Source: Oscillospiraceae bacterium
GTDB taxonomy: Bacteria; Bacillota_A; Clostridia; Oscillospirales; JAAYXM01
Reading direction: 5' to 3'
DNA: 9,741 bases
NCBI GenBank assembly: GCA_017408185.1
Contig: JAFQVE010000077.1
Coordinates: forward strand, 1 to 9,741
In this document: positions 1 to 6,747 of the stretch, piece by piece
Position numbering within the stretch: the first letter of the stretch is position 1
How the letters are laid out: each line of letters opens with the position of its first letter
Program-made: the position numbers and the translations under genes
Notes under the pieces: model-generated
The model's input: the letters and a program-made list of their open reading frames with translations, nothing else
What the model was told of the DNA's origin: nothing
Database searches by the model: none

Positions 1-1
1 C

Positions 2-922
2 GAGGTTGGATTTGCGGGCGTTGAGCTTGATATTGTGGGCAATATCAGCGCGGCAAATCAGTCTCCTCTTGATGTCCTGGTAAAGCCCGTTGCATCAACC
101 GGCACATACATTTCCCTTGATACCAAGTGCTTGCCCGATGCGGTGGAATTTTCCACGAGCGATAAATACGTTATCTCCGCACCGCAGAGTGCCGCGCGTA
201 CAGAGCTGTATCCCGGCAGAGGAATATATTGTGCGGGTGCAAATGCCGTGCTCGGCGGAAAGAACGGAGAGGCAGAGCTTACGGCGCGGATGACGCTAAA
301 CGGAATAACGAGAAGTGCAAGCAAAACAGTTACAACAACAGATTTTCCGATAAAGCTTCTTTACGCCGAGGTTAAAACGTCTTCAAGTGAAGTTGACATT
401 GATAAGACGGCAACGGTAATCGCGACAGGTTTCCTCTCAAACGGCGAGCCGGCCGATATGACGGGAGGCACAGTTGTTTACGGAACATCAACGCCGGAGA
501 TTATCACGGTGAAAGAAGACGGCACGGTAACACCTATCCGAGAAGGAGTGGGTACCGTTACTGCTACGCTGAGCCTTGGCGGTGAGCTTGTGTCGGCAAC
601 CGCGGACATAAAAGTTGTTGATACAACCCCGCTTGCAGAGGTTTCTCTTCCGGAAACCGGAACAGTCGGCGTTTTCCGCGATGCGAAGCTGCCCCTTTCC
701 GGTATGATGGAAAGCAGATATCCCGCAAGCTTTGAAAATGCCGAGGTAAAGTGGAAGGTTGAAAACTGCAGTGAACCGGAATGCGTTTCCGTTGGAGAAG
801 ACGGCACAGTTTACGGTCACATTTACGGAACGACGGCGGAGATTTCTGCCACAGTTACGCTCAACGGCACGACAAAGACGACGAACAAGTGTACGGTAAC
901 CGTTGTTGAGGCGGATATGCGC
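2..922 (+). repeat. N-terminal Ig-like (Big_2-type) repeats of the lyase
   Basis: Three Ig-like beta domains of roughly 90-100 residues can be laid out: a degenerate one to about 349, one at about 350-621 and one at about 622-922. The second and third show the Big_2 signature of a short turn ending in DGTV (VKEDGTV, VGEDGTV), then a Gly-rich stretch and an alternating strand such as TVTATLSLGG or EISATVTLNG. Big_2 domains in Gram-positive surface proteins usually act as spacers or adhesive modules. The first domain matches the pattern poorly and is called mainly by position and its TARMTLNG strand. Further copies probably lie upstream of the window. Confidence 0.7.
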
Positions 923-3900
923 GATGTATTTATAAATTTCACGGCGCAGAAGGTTTCTAAGGTGCGCGATGCAAGGCTTGATGTTGACGGCTGGGAAATT
1001 GATGCGTCAAAGACCACCGGGGTTTCTGCAAGCACGGAGTTCAAAGGCTACGGCTTTCAGGCAACTACAGCCGTTAATAACAATGTAACGATTAAAGTGA
1101 ACGTTCCCTATGAAGGGATATATACTCTTGTGTATAACGGCTTCCATATGCCTGCCGGAGCTTCCGAGAGCGAAATATACGTTGACGGAAGCTATGCGGG
1201 AAGCTACAGCTATTATTACGAAGTTGGCGGACTGCAAAAAACCGGCTCGGGCCCTGCTATACGCATGCGTAGCTTCTATTTAAGCGCGGGACCTCACGAG
1301 CTGACCTTCCGCGCAACAAAGGCGGGCAAGAGCACGGCATACCAGCAGCTGTCGGGCATACGCCTTGCGGCAAAATCAGATTACCCGGAGATAAAAGAAA
1401 TAAGAACGGACAGCAAAGAATACAAGCTTATCGTAGGTGATGTGGCAAGTGCCGGAGCTACGCTTGTTATGAGCGACGGAACGATGTATCGCGGGCAGAA
1501 AAAGCTTGACGGCACGGCGGATACGTTCTCCTCAATTACATATGAAGTTACAGACACAAATATAGCGAGAGTTGATGAAGCCGGCAAAATCACGGCGCTT
1601 GCCGCGGGCAGTACGAATGTGGTGATTACCGCAGTTGCAAACGGAAAGAAGCTTACAAAGACTGTTCCGGTAACGGTGGACGGAAGCGGCATTGACATTG
1701 CTGTATTGGATACGGACAGAAGAACCTTCTATGTAAGCGAAAAAATAAGTCTTGGCATCAAGGCGCAGCTTGCAAGCGGCGCGGCTCTTTCTGCGGATAA
1801 GATGTCGCTTGTATGGTCAAGTGATGATACATCCGTTGTAAGCTTTAACGGAAGCGAAATGACTGCAAACGGCGCAGGAGAGGCAAATATAAAGTGTACT
1901 GCTTCGTATTACGGAGGTACGATTGACGTGGCGGCAACGGTGTTTGTTGAAAACGACAGATTCGGAGCAGTTGAAATTACGGCACCCACCTTCCTTATGC
2001 GTCCGAACGGAGCGGGAACGGAGCTTACGGCGCGGGCTATGACCTTCCTCGGAAAGAGCGTTGATATGACGGGAGCCGAAATCCTCTGGGATATCGGAGA
2101 TACGGATATTGCAATAATAGATGAGCACGGATACGTTCATCCCGTTGCCGCAGGTGAGACAACCGTTACCGCAACGGTTACAATCGACGGTATTTCGGTG
2201 AGCGGTGAGGCTACGGTTTCTGTCCGTGAGGGCAAGGTTTCACGCACGTACTATACCGATGAAATGGTTGCGGCGGCACGCGAAAACGTAAAGAAATACG
2301 ATTGGGCAAAGAGCCTGCGTGACACAGCGGTAAAGAATGCCGAAAAATATCTGGATAAGATGGAGTATCTTTATCATATGATACCCGGCGAGGGCATACC
2401 GAGGTCAACGCAGGTAGGGCTTAAGGGTGACTCGTATTATCAGTACTGCCGTTATTGCGGAGTGAATATAGGCAAGATAAACACGGCATATGCGTGGCTG
2501 TCAGACCCGCTTACGCGCCCATGGCAGCTTCAGTGCCCGAGCTGTAAGCGCCTCTTCCCGTCAAACAACTTTGAAAGCTTTTATGAGCTTGGGCTTGATG
2601 AGCACGGAATATTCAACCGCGAGCTTGCGCTTGAAAAGCACAAGGAGCTCTTTGACGGCAAGACCTATGGCTACGGATATCTTAAAAACGAGCTGTATGA
2701 CGAGCTTACGGTTGACCCGTTCTGGGAGACACAGGGGAAAACTGTTCCGATAACGCACGGCTGGGATATAGATTATGAGCTTGAAAATCCGGCAGATGTG
2801 TGGGGCGTGGACGACGGCTTCGGCTACGACACCGGAAGAACATATTCGGGCGGACTGCGGGAGGTTCATTCATATATAGCTTACTACCATCAGTTTGCAC
2901 TGTGGAATTCGAGAAAGCACAACCCCGGTGCGATACAAACGGCGGTAGAAACACTGCGCGATGCATACATCTATACCGGTGATGAAAAATACGGCCGTAT
3001 CGGTGCCGTTATGATGGACAGAATTGCCGATGTTTATCCGGATATGAATGCAAGAGAGCTGTTTGCAGGCAATAAAACCAAAGTAAATCCCAACGGCTGG
3101 GTATATGCGAATGCCAACGGCGGAGAAGCGCGCGGCAAGATAATAGGCTCTATCTGGGAAACGAATATAGTCAACTACGCAACAGTTTCTTATGATGCGT
3201 TCTTCCCGATGTATGATGACCCGCAGGTTATAGAGTTCCTTACGCAAAAGGCGATAGAATATAACTACGAGGATAAGCTTGTGACGGATGAAAACGGAAA
3301 GAAAACCGTTACGGGCGAAACGCTGAGACAGAACTTTGAAAATAATTATCTCGTTGAGGTGTTCAAGGCAGTTAAGGAATCAAACTGCCGCGGAAACTTC
3401 GGTGCGCATCAGGCATCCCTTGCATATGCAGCGGTAGTTCTCGATACCGCGCCGCACACAAACGAGATGATGGACTGGCTTTTTACAAACGGAACGATGA
3501 CCATTAACTCCAACACCGGCGGTAACATAAGCGAGAGAATTGTAAATCAGGTCTCGCGTGACGGTCAGGGCAATGAGTCGGCACCGGGTTATAACCGAAT
3601 CTGGGTAACGGAGCTTTCCGAAATAGCAAACACTCTCGGAAGATATGACGGATATAAGGGAATGGACCTTTACGGAAATCCGAAGTACCTCGGAATGATT
3701 AAGTCATACGCACCGCTTACGCTTGTACGGCGAGGACTCGGGTCTATCGGTGACAGCGGAGCATATGGAGCCTATTCGATGCTTCCGGATGATGACAGCG
3801 TTATGATAAATGCATTCAGATGGACGAAGGACCCGGAGATCGCTCAGCATTTTTATATGATGAAGGGCGGAAACTTTGACGGCATTCATTATGACGTATT

Positions 3901-6550
3901 CACAAAGAATCCGGAAAGCCTCGGTGAGGAAATGCAGGCGGTTATCGACAAGTACGGCGAGTATGATTATGATAAGAGCTCGCTGCTTACCGGCTACGGC
4001 TTTGCCGCTCTCCGTGCGGGAACGCTGCACAATGGAATAAATACCGGAATTATCAGGGATACGCAGAGGGACTTCTGGCTGTATTTCGGCGGCGCGGTTT
4101 CTCACTCAAACGCAGATGACTTAAACCTTGGTGTTGAAGCATACGGAATGCCGATGACATCTGATCTCGGATATCCGGAGAATGCCAATGATACGGACAG
4201 AAACCGTGCGCAGTGGCAGGGCTCTACGATAGCTCACAACTCTGTTGTTGTTAACGAGGCATCCTCTCTCTCAACTGCAGAGCCGCAAAAGCCTCTCCAC
4301 TTTGATGCGAAGAAAACACGCGTCAAGGTTATGGATGTGGATTCCTCGGGCTCATACACCGCAACGGACGAATATAGAAGAACTGTTGTAATGGTAGACT
4401 ATGACAGCGATGTGTCATACGGTATTGATTTCTTCAAGATTCTCGGAGGAAACGACCATATCTATTCGTTCCATCCGATGAGCGTTGAAGCTCCGGAGCA
4501 TTCGGATAATCTTACGTTTACGGAGCAGAAGACCGGAACCTATGCAGGCGAGGATGTTGAGTTTGGCCCCGATCCGTATTCTGTAGGTGAAAATTCTTCG
4601 GTCTCGAACACAAACGTAACGCTGAAGTATCCGGAGGGATACACATGGCTTTTCAATGTTAAGAAAGCGGAAAATTCCGGAGCGCGTGAATTCTGGCTCG
4701 ATTATAAGATTGAAGACAGAAACAAGCTTTCCAAAAACGGCAAGATGGATATTCACCTGCGCATGACGATGCTAAATGACTTTGCGGCAGATGAAGTGAC
4801 GCTTGCGCATGGTATGCCGCCGCGTAAGGATGAGGATACACAGCATGCGGAATATATGCTCGTCCGCCGCAAGGGTGCAAATCTTGATACGCTGTTTACG
4901 ACGGTCATTGAGCCATATAACGGCAAACGCTATATCAAGTCAATTGAAAGTGTTCCGGTAAAAGTTGTGAGCGGCAATGAGGGAAAATACGACCGCGCAA
5001 AAGCCGTCCGAGTTGAGCTTTGCGACGGACGCGTGGACTACATCGTATATTCACAGAATAACAGCGTTACTTATAACGTGGGCGATGTTTTTGAATTCCG
5101 AGGCTTTGTCGGAGTTTATACCGTAAATGCTGACGGAGAAAACATATATTCGTATGTAAATGATGGCGAGAAGATAGGAAGCATTGAAAATCTTGATGCG
5201 GCTATCGGAGGTAAGGTGACGGATTTCACGCGTGAGCTTGAGCTTTCAAACTTTATCACGATAGAAACAGATTGCGAGATTTCCGACGCAAGCATTCTTG
5301 TCGACAGAATGATAAACGTTGAGCACGAGGGTGTTGGTAACTCTGCGTTTATGATAGAGAGCGCCGAGCTTATTGACCCGACACACGTAAAGCTTGGTCT
5401 GGGATACGTCACGCCGATAGATTCATATGTTGATTATATGGATATGGAGCTTGGGTACAAGTATGATGTGGCAGAGGGTGCATCGTTTAAAATCGCGATG
5501 TCGTATGAGGACAACAACGCACCTGTGTTTGACAGAACATTCGATAATCTCACCGCCTCTGCAGGAAGCTCAATCAGTGTTAATGCGACAGCAACTGCAG
5601 CAAACGGCGGAAAGGTAACCTATAAAGCACGCACGCTTCCGCGCGGAGCAAGCCTGAATTCGGAAACCGGAAAGTTTACATGGAGACCTGACGGAAGTCA
5701 GGTCGGCGAAAATCTCGTTGCGGTCGACGCTGTAGATGAAGACGGCAGAATATCCACACAGTATTTCACCATAACCGTTTACGGTTCTACTACCGGTGGC
5801 TCCGTGGCGGATAAGGCAGACGAAAGTGATAAAACAGAAGCTCCGTCAACAGGCAACAGCGATTCTTCTGCCGCCGGTGGCGGTGGAGGAGGTGGTGGCG
5901 GAGCCGCACCGACAGATAAGCCGGAGACCGGTGAAAACCGGAACAACAATGACGGTGAAAGCGGAGAAGCAGGAGGAAACACTGATAACGCGGGCACGGA
6001 AGACGGAGCTCTCCGCTTCACCGATCTTGCAAGTCATGCGTGGGCAGAGGATGCGATAAACGAGCTTGCAGGAGCCGGAATAATAAAGGGAACATCTGCA
6101 AGCACATTCTCTCCGGCAGCGAATATCACCCGTGCGGATTTCGCACTGCTTCTGGTGCGTGCATTTGACTTAAAATCAGACAACACCGAGAACTTCGCGG
6201 ATGTTGATGTCTCTGATTACTTTGCACAAGAGCTTGCGATTGCACGAAATACCGGAATCGTTGGCGGAATAGGCGATAACAAATACGCTCCGCGTGATAA
6301 CATAACCCGTCAGGATATGATGGTGATAGTATATCGGGCATTGCAGAAACTTGGTGTAGAGTTAGGCGAAAACACTGAACCGAAATATCCCGACTACGAT
6401 GCTGTCGCCACCTATGCACGCGATGCTGTTTCCGCACTCATTGGTGCAGGCCTCGTCAACGGCAAGAACAACCTTATCGCGCCATTGGACTACACCACGC
6501 GCGCAGAGGTGGCAGTGCTTATCAAGAGGATTATGGATTACACAAAATAA
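2..6550 (+). CDS. SLH-anchored heparinase II/III-family polysaccharide lyase, multi-domain, 5' end missing
   Basis: The reading frame is open from the first bases of the window to TAA at 6548-6550, giving at least 2182 residues; the true start and signal peptide are upstream. The GTG at 35 is not a credible start: the frame is open before it and continues the same Ig-like sequence. Order: Ig-like repeats (to about 922), beta-sandwich carbohydrate-binding-like domain (923-1378), three Ig-like repeats (about 1382-2236), lyase core (about 2237-5000), small beta domain (about 5000-5510), putative Ig domain (about 5513-5785), low-complexity linker, three SLH repeats. Family knowledge: heparinase II/III-like lyases cut uronic-acid polysaccharides by beta-elimination, and SLH repeats bind secondary cell-wall polymers. 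The inferred role is surface degradation of an acidic glycan; the substrate cannot be read from the sequence. A terminator hairpin follows at 6558. The frame shows no breaks. Family assignment is confident, specificity is not. Confidence 0.9.
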   Translation, partial: EVGFAGVELDIVGNISAANQSPLDVLVKPVASTGTYISLDTKCLPDAVEFSTSDKYVISAPQSAARTELYPGRGIYCAGANAVLGGKNGEAELTARMTLNGITRSASKTVTTTDFPIKLLYAEVKTSSSEVDIDKTATVIATGFLSNGEPADMTGGTVVYGTSTPEIITVKEDGTVTPIREGVGTVTATLSLGGELVSATADIKVVDTTPLAEVSLPETGTVGVFRDAKLPLSGMMESRYPASFENAEVKWKVENCSEPECVSVGEDGTVYGHIYGTTAEISATVTLNGTTKTTNKCTVTVVEADMRDVFINFTAQKVSKVRDARLDVDGWEIDASKTTGVSASTEFKGYGFQATTAVNNNVTIKVNVPYEGIYTLVYNGFHMPAGASESEIYVDGSYAGSYSYYYEVGGLQKTGSGPAIRMRSFYLSAGPHELTFRATKAGKSTAYQQLSGIRLAAKSDYPEIKEIRTDSKEYKLIVGDVASAGATLVMSDGTMYRGQKKLDGTADTFSSITYEVTDTNIARVDEAGKITALAAGSTNVVITAVANGKKLTKTVPVTVDGSGIDIAVLDTDRRTFYVSEKISLGIKAQLASGAALSADKMSLVWSSDDTSVVSFNGSEMTANGAGEANIKCTASYYGGTIDVAATVFVENDRFGAVEITAPTFLMRPNGAGTELTARAMTFLGKSVDMTGAEILWDIGDTDIAIIDEHGYVHPVAAGETTVTATVTIDGISVSGEATVSVREGKVSRTYYTDEMVAAARENVKKYDWAKSLRDTAVKNAEKYLDKMEYLYHMIPGEGIPRSTQVGLKGDSYYQYCRYCGVNIGKINTAYAWLSDPLTRPWQLQCPSCKRLFPSNNFESFYELGLDEHGIFNRELALEKHKELFDGKTYGYGYLKNELYDELTVDPFWETQGKTVPITHGWDIDYELENPADVWGVDDGFGYDTGRTYSGGLREVHSYIAYYHQFALWNSRKHNPGAIQTAVETLRDAYIYTGDEKYGRIGAVMMDRIADVYPDMNARELFAGNKTKVNPNGWVYANANGGEARGKIIGSIWETNIVNYATVSYDAFFPMYDDPQVIEFLTQKAIEYNYEDKLVTDENGKKTVTGETLRQNFENNYLVEVFKAVKESNCRGNFGAHQASLAYAAVVLDTAPHTNEMMDWLFTNGTMTINSNTGGNISERIVNQVSRDGQGNESAPGYNRIWVTELSEIANTLGRYDGYKGMDLYGNPKYLGMIKSYAPLTLVRRGLGSIGDSGAYGAYSMLPDDDSVMINAFRWTKDPEIAQHFYMMKGGNFDGIHYDVFTKNPESLGEEMQAVIDKYGEYDYDKSSLLTGYGFAALRAGTLHNGINTGIIRDTQRDFWLYFGGAVSHSNADDLNLGVEAYGMPMTSDLGYPENANDTDRNRAQWQGSTIAHNSVVVNEASSLSTAEPQKPLHFDAKKTRVKVMDVDSSGSYTATDEYRRTVVMVDYDSDVSYGIDFFKILGGNDHIYSFHPMSVEAPEHSDNLTFTEQKTGTYAGEDVEFGPDPYSVGENSSVSNTNVTLKYPEGYTWLFNVKKAENSGAREFWLDYKIEDRNKLSKNGKMDIHLRMTMLNDFAADEVTLAHGMPPRKDEDTQHAEYMLVRRKGANLDTLFTTVIEPYNGKRYIKSIESVPVKVVSGNEGKYDRAKAVRVELCDGRVDYIVYSQNNSVTYNVGDVFEFRGFVGVYTVNADGENIYSYVNDGEKIGSIENLDAAIGGKVTDFTRELELSNFITIETDCEISDASILVDRMINVEHEGVGNSAFMIESAELIDPTHVKLGLGYVTPIDSYVDYMDMELGYKYDVAEGASFKIAMSYEDNNAPVFDRTFDNLTASAGSSISVNATATAANGGKVTYKARTLPRGASLNSETGKFTWRPDGSQVGENLVAVDAVDEDGRISTQYFTITVYGSTTGGSVADKADESDKTEAPSTGNSDSSAAGGGGGGGGGAAPTDKPETGENRNNNDGESGEAGGNTDNAGTEDGALRFTDLASHAWAEDAINELAGAGIIKGTSASTFSPAANITRADFALLLVRAFDLKSDNTENFADVDVSDYFAQELAIARNTGIVGGIGDNKYAPRDNITRQDMMVIVYRALQKLGVELGENTEPKYPDYDAVATYARDAVSALIGAGLVNGKNNLIAPLDYTTRAEVAVLIKRIMDYTK
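923..1378 (+). other. Unassigned beta-sandwich, carbohydrate-binding-module-like domain of the lyase
   Basis: About 152 residues beginning DVFINFTAQ and ending SGIRLAAK interrupt the Ig-like array. The pattern resembles jelly-roll binding modules of the CBM6/CBM35 type: an opening strand, a GWEID segment, a strand VPYEGIYTLVYNG, a turn with an internal 'VDG' (EIYVDGSYAGSY), then LSAGPHELTFRA and a closing strand. Aromatic residues are plentiful (SYYYEV, GYGFQ), as expected of a sugar-binding face. This is pattern reading, not a family match. It could instead be a structural spacer. Confidence 0.5.
1382..2236 (+). repeat. Second block of three Ig-like (Big_2-type) repeats
   Basis: Three domains of about 90-100 residues lie at roughly 1382-1684, 1685-1954 and 1955-2236. 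Shared features are the central strand with a Trp or Tyr (SITYEVTDT, LVWSSDDT, ILWDIGDTD), the following 'xIAxxDExG' or 'VVSFNGSEM' turn, a Gly/Ala-rich loop (ALAAGSTNV, ANGAGEANI, PVAAGETTV) and a final alternating strand. The first and third are canonical Big_2-like; the middle one is more divergent. They sit directly before the lyase core and probably hold it away from the cell wall. Confidence 0.75.
2237..5510 (+). other. Heparinase II/III-type lyase region (alpha toroid plus beta domains)
   Basis: A helical part, expected to form the alpha/alpha toroid, runs to about 4000, followed by beta-rich sequence. Motifs matching the family: GNFGAHQ with Asn at 3395-3397 and His at 3407-3409, the likely charge-neutralising pair; ESAPGYNRIW with Tyr at 3590-3592, the likely catalytic Tyr; SHSNADDLN with His at 4103-4105 leading to AYGMPMTSDLGYP, the hallmark beta-domain strand; and STIAHNSVVVNE with His at 4235-4237. 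Residue roles are inferred from PL15/PL17/PL21-type relatives. The tail at about 5000-5510 (FVGVYTVNADGENIYSY, KVTDFTRELEL, ILVDRMINVEHEG) is a smaller beta region that I take to be an accessory part of the lyase. All expected catalytic positions seem present, so the enzyme is probably active. Confidence 0.8.
2447..2545 (+). other. Four-cysteine (CxxC...CxxC) putative zinc-ribbon module inside the lyase
   Basis: Cysteine codons at 2447-2449, 2456-2458, 2534-2536 and 2543-2545 form CRYC and CPSC separated by 25 residues (YCRYCGVN ... WQLQCPSCKRLFPSNNF). The spacing and the Gly/Lys after the pairs look like a rubredoxin-type zinc knuckle pair. It sits between the first helices and the main toroid. 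I recall similar Cys pairs followed by FPxNxF in other heparinase II/III-like proteins, so it is probably a family structural element and not a DNA-binding finger. Metal binding is inferred. Confidence 0.65.
5513..5785 (+). other. Putative Ig / cadherin-like domain (He_PIG-type)
   Basis: About 90 residues start with NNAPVFDRTFDNLTASAG and contain YKARTLPRGASLNSETGKF and WRPDGSQVGEN, ending DGRISTQYFTITVYGS. The sequence 'P-x-G-A-S-L-N-x-x-T-G-x-F-x-W-x-P' is the signature of the putative Ig domain (He_PIG) common at the ends of bacterial surface enzymes. It joins the lyase region to the flexible linker and likely acts as a spacer or weak sugar-binding module. Confidence 0.8.
5786..6013 (+). 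repeat. Low-complexity linker with nine-glycine tract
   Basis: This stretch codes for a disordered linker rich in Gly, Ser, Thr, Asp, Glu and Asn. It includes nine consecutive glycines at 5876-5902, encoded by mixed GGN codons (GGT, GGC, GGA), not by one repeated triplet. It separates the catalytic part from the SLH anchor and probably gives reach across the cell wall. Confidence 0.85.
6017..6541 (+). repeat. Three S-layer homology (SLH) repeats, cell-wall anchor
   Basis: Three tandem SLH units of about 52 residues lie at about 6017-6172, 6194-6352 and 6386-6541. Each has the opening F/Y-x-D, a helix with xxAIxxLxxAGI or similar, the G-x-x-x-x-x-F/Y-x-P turn (TFSPAANITRAD, KYAPRDNITRQD, LIAPLDYTTRAE) and a final hydrophobic helix. 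The TRAE-type motif is present as TRAD, TRQD and TRAE. In known proteins three SLH units form a trimeric fold that binds pyruvylated secondary cell-wall polymer. The second unit (TRQD) departs most from the motif. The protein ends six bases (two codons) after the third unit. Confidence 0.95.
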
Positions 6551-6557
6551 TATCAAA

Positions 6558-6590
6558 AAGCACGGGATTGTCAAAAACAGTCCCGTGCTT
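6558..6590 (+). terminator. Hairpin terminator after the lyase gene
   Basis: Seven bases after the stop codon, AAGCACGGGA (6558-6567) pairs perfectly with TCCCGTGCTT (6581-6590). The stem continues inward with a T-G wobble and three more pairs to a five-base loop CAAAA (6572-6576), 14 pairs in all. The downstream T-tract is short and interrupted (ATCTTT). On the opposite strand the stem is followed by five T (6555-6559), so it could stop transcription from either side. It separates the lyase transcript from the MATE promoter. Confidence 0.85.
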
Positions 6591-6642
6591 ATCTTTGGCT
6601 TGGAGAAATGGGGTACAAACGTTCTTTTCCGCCGTCTTTCTG

Positions 6643-6671
6643 TTGACATAAAAGGCGAAATATAATATACT
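6643..6671 (+). promoter_or_regulatory. Sigma-A-type promoter for the MATE-pepF unit
   Basis: TTGACA at 6643-6648 is a perfect -35 box. TATACT at 6666-6671 matches the -10 consensus at five of six positions with an ideal 17-nt spacer. An overlapping TATAAT at 6661-6666 would leave only 12 nt and is less likely. Transcription should start near 6676-6679, leaving a leader of about 70 nt before the MATE start codon. Confidence 0.85.
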
Positions 6672-6680
6672 GTAAAGGCG

Positions 6681-6705
6681 TATTCAGATCTGAATAAATT
6701 CAGAT
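6681..6705. promoter_or_regulatory. Candidate repressor operator: perfect palindrome plus extra half-site
   Basis: TATTCAGATCTGAATA at 6681-6696 is a perfect 16-bp palindrome. A third copy of the half-site, ATTCAGAT, lies at 6698-6705, so ATCTGAAT (6688-6695) also forms an inverted repeat with it across a 2-bp gap. The site begins a few bases after the predicted transcription start, where a bound dimer would block RNA polymerase. MarR- and TetR-family repressors often control MATE pumps through palindromes at this position. The regulator is not in the window, so its family is a guess. Confidence 0.65.
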
Positions 6706-6747
6706 AGATAAGAGATAAAAGGTAATAGATAAGGAACAGTTATAATA

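Larger units (their letters stand above)
6591..6747. other. Intergenic region and MATE leader: remaining content
   Basis: Apart from the promoter and palindromes, 6591-6642 shows nothing recognisable. The leader from about 6706 to 6747 is purine-rich and almost free of C, with GATA recurring at 6703, 6707, 6714 and 6728. Such a strand should stay unfolded and leave the ribosome site open. I see no start codon for a leader peptide and no riboswitch fold. Confidence 0.6.

Noticed and set aside
35..37. GTG as the start of the giant lyase
   Set aside because: The frame is open back to position 2 and codes for continuous Ig-like sequence; there is no ribosome site, no signal peptide follows, and an SLH protein needs one.
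3704..4105. Minus-strand open frame of 133 codons (and others at 2870-3247 and 4415-4756)
   Set aside because: These are opposite the conserved lyase core, lack ribosome sites and family motifs, and are expected by-products of codon bias in the real gene.
5779..6021. Minus-strand open frame with a proline-rich stretch
   Set aside because: The proline run is simply the complement of the nine-glycine tract of the lyase linker.
6661..6666. TATAAT as the -10 box
   Set aside because: It would leave only 12 nt from the perfect TTGACA; TATACT at 6666-6671 gives the ideal 17 nt.
6677..6747. Riboswitch or attenuator in the MATE leader
   Set aside because: The leader is only about 70 nt, purine-rich, lacks a T-tract hairpin and shows no known aptamer core; the palindrome fits a DNA operator better.
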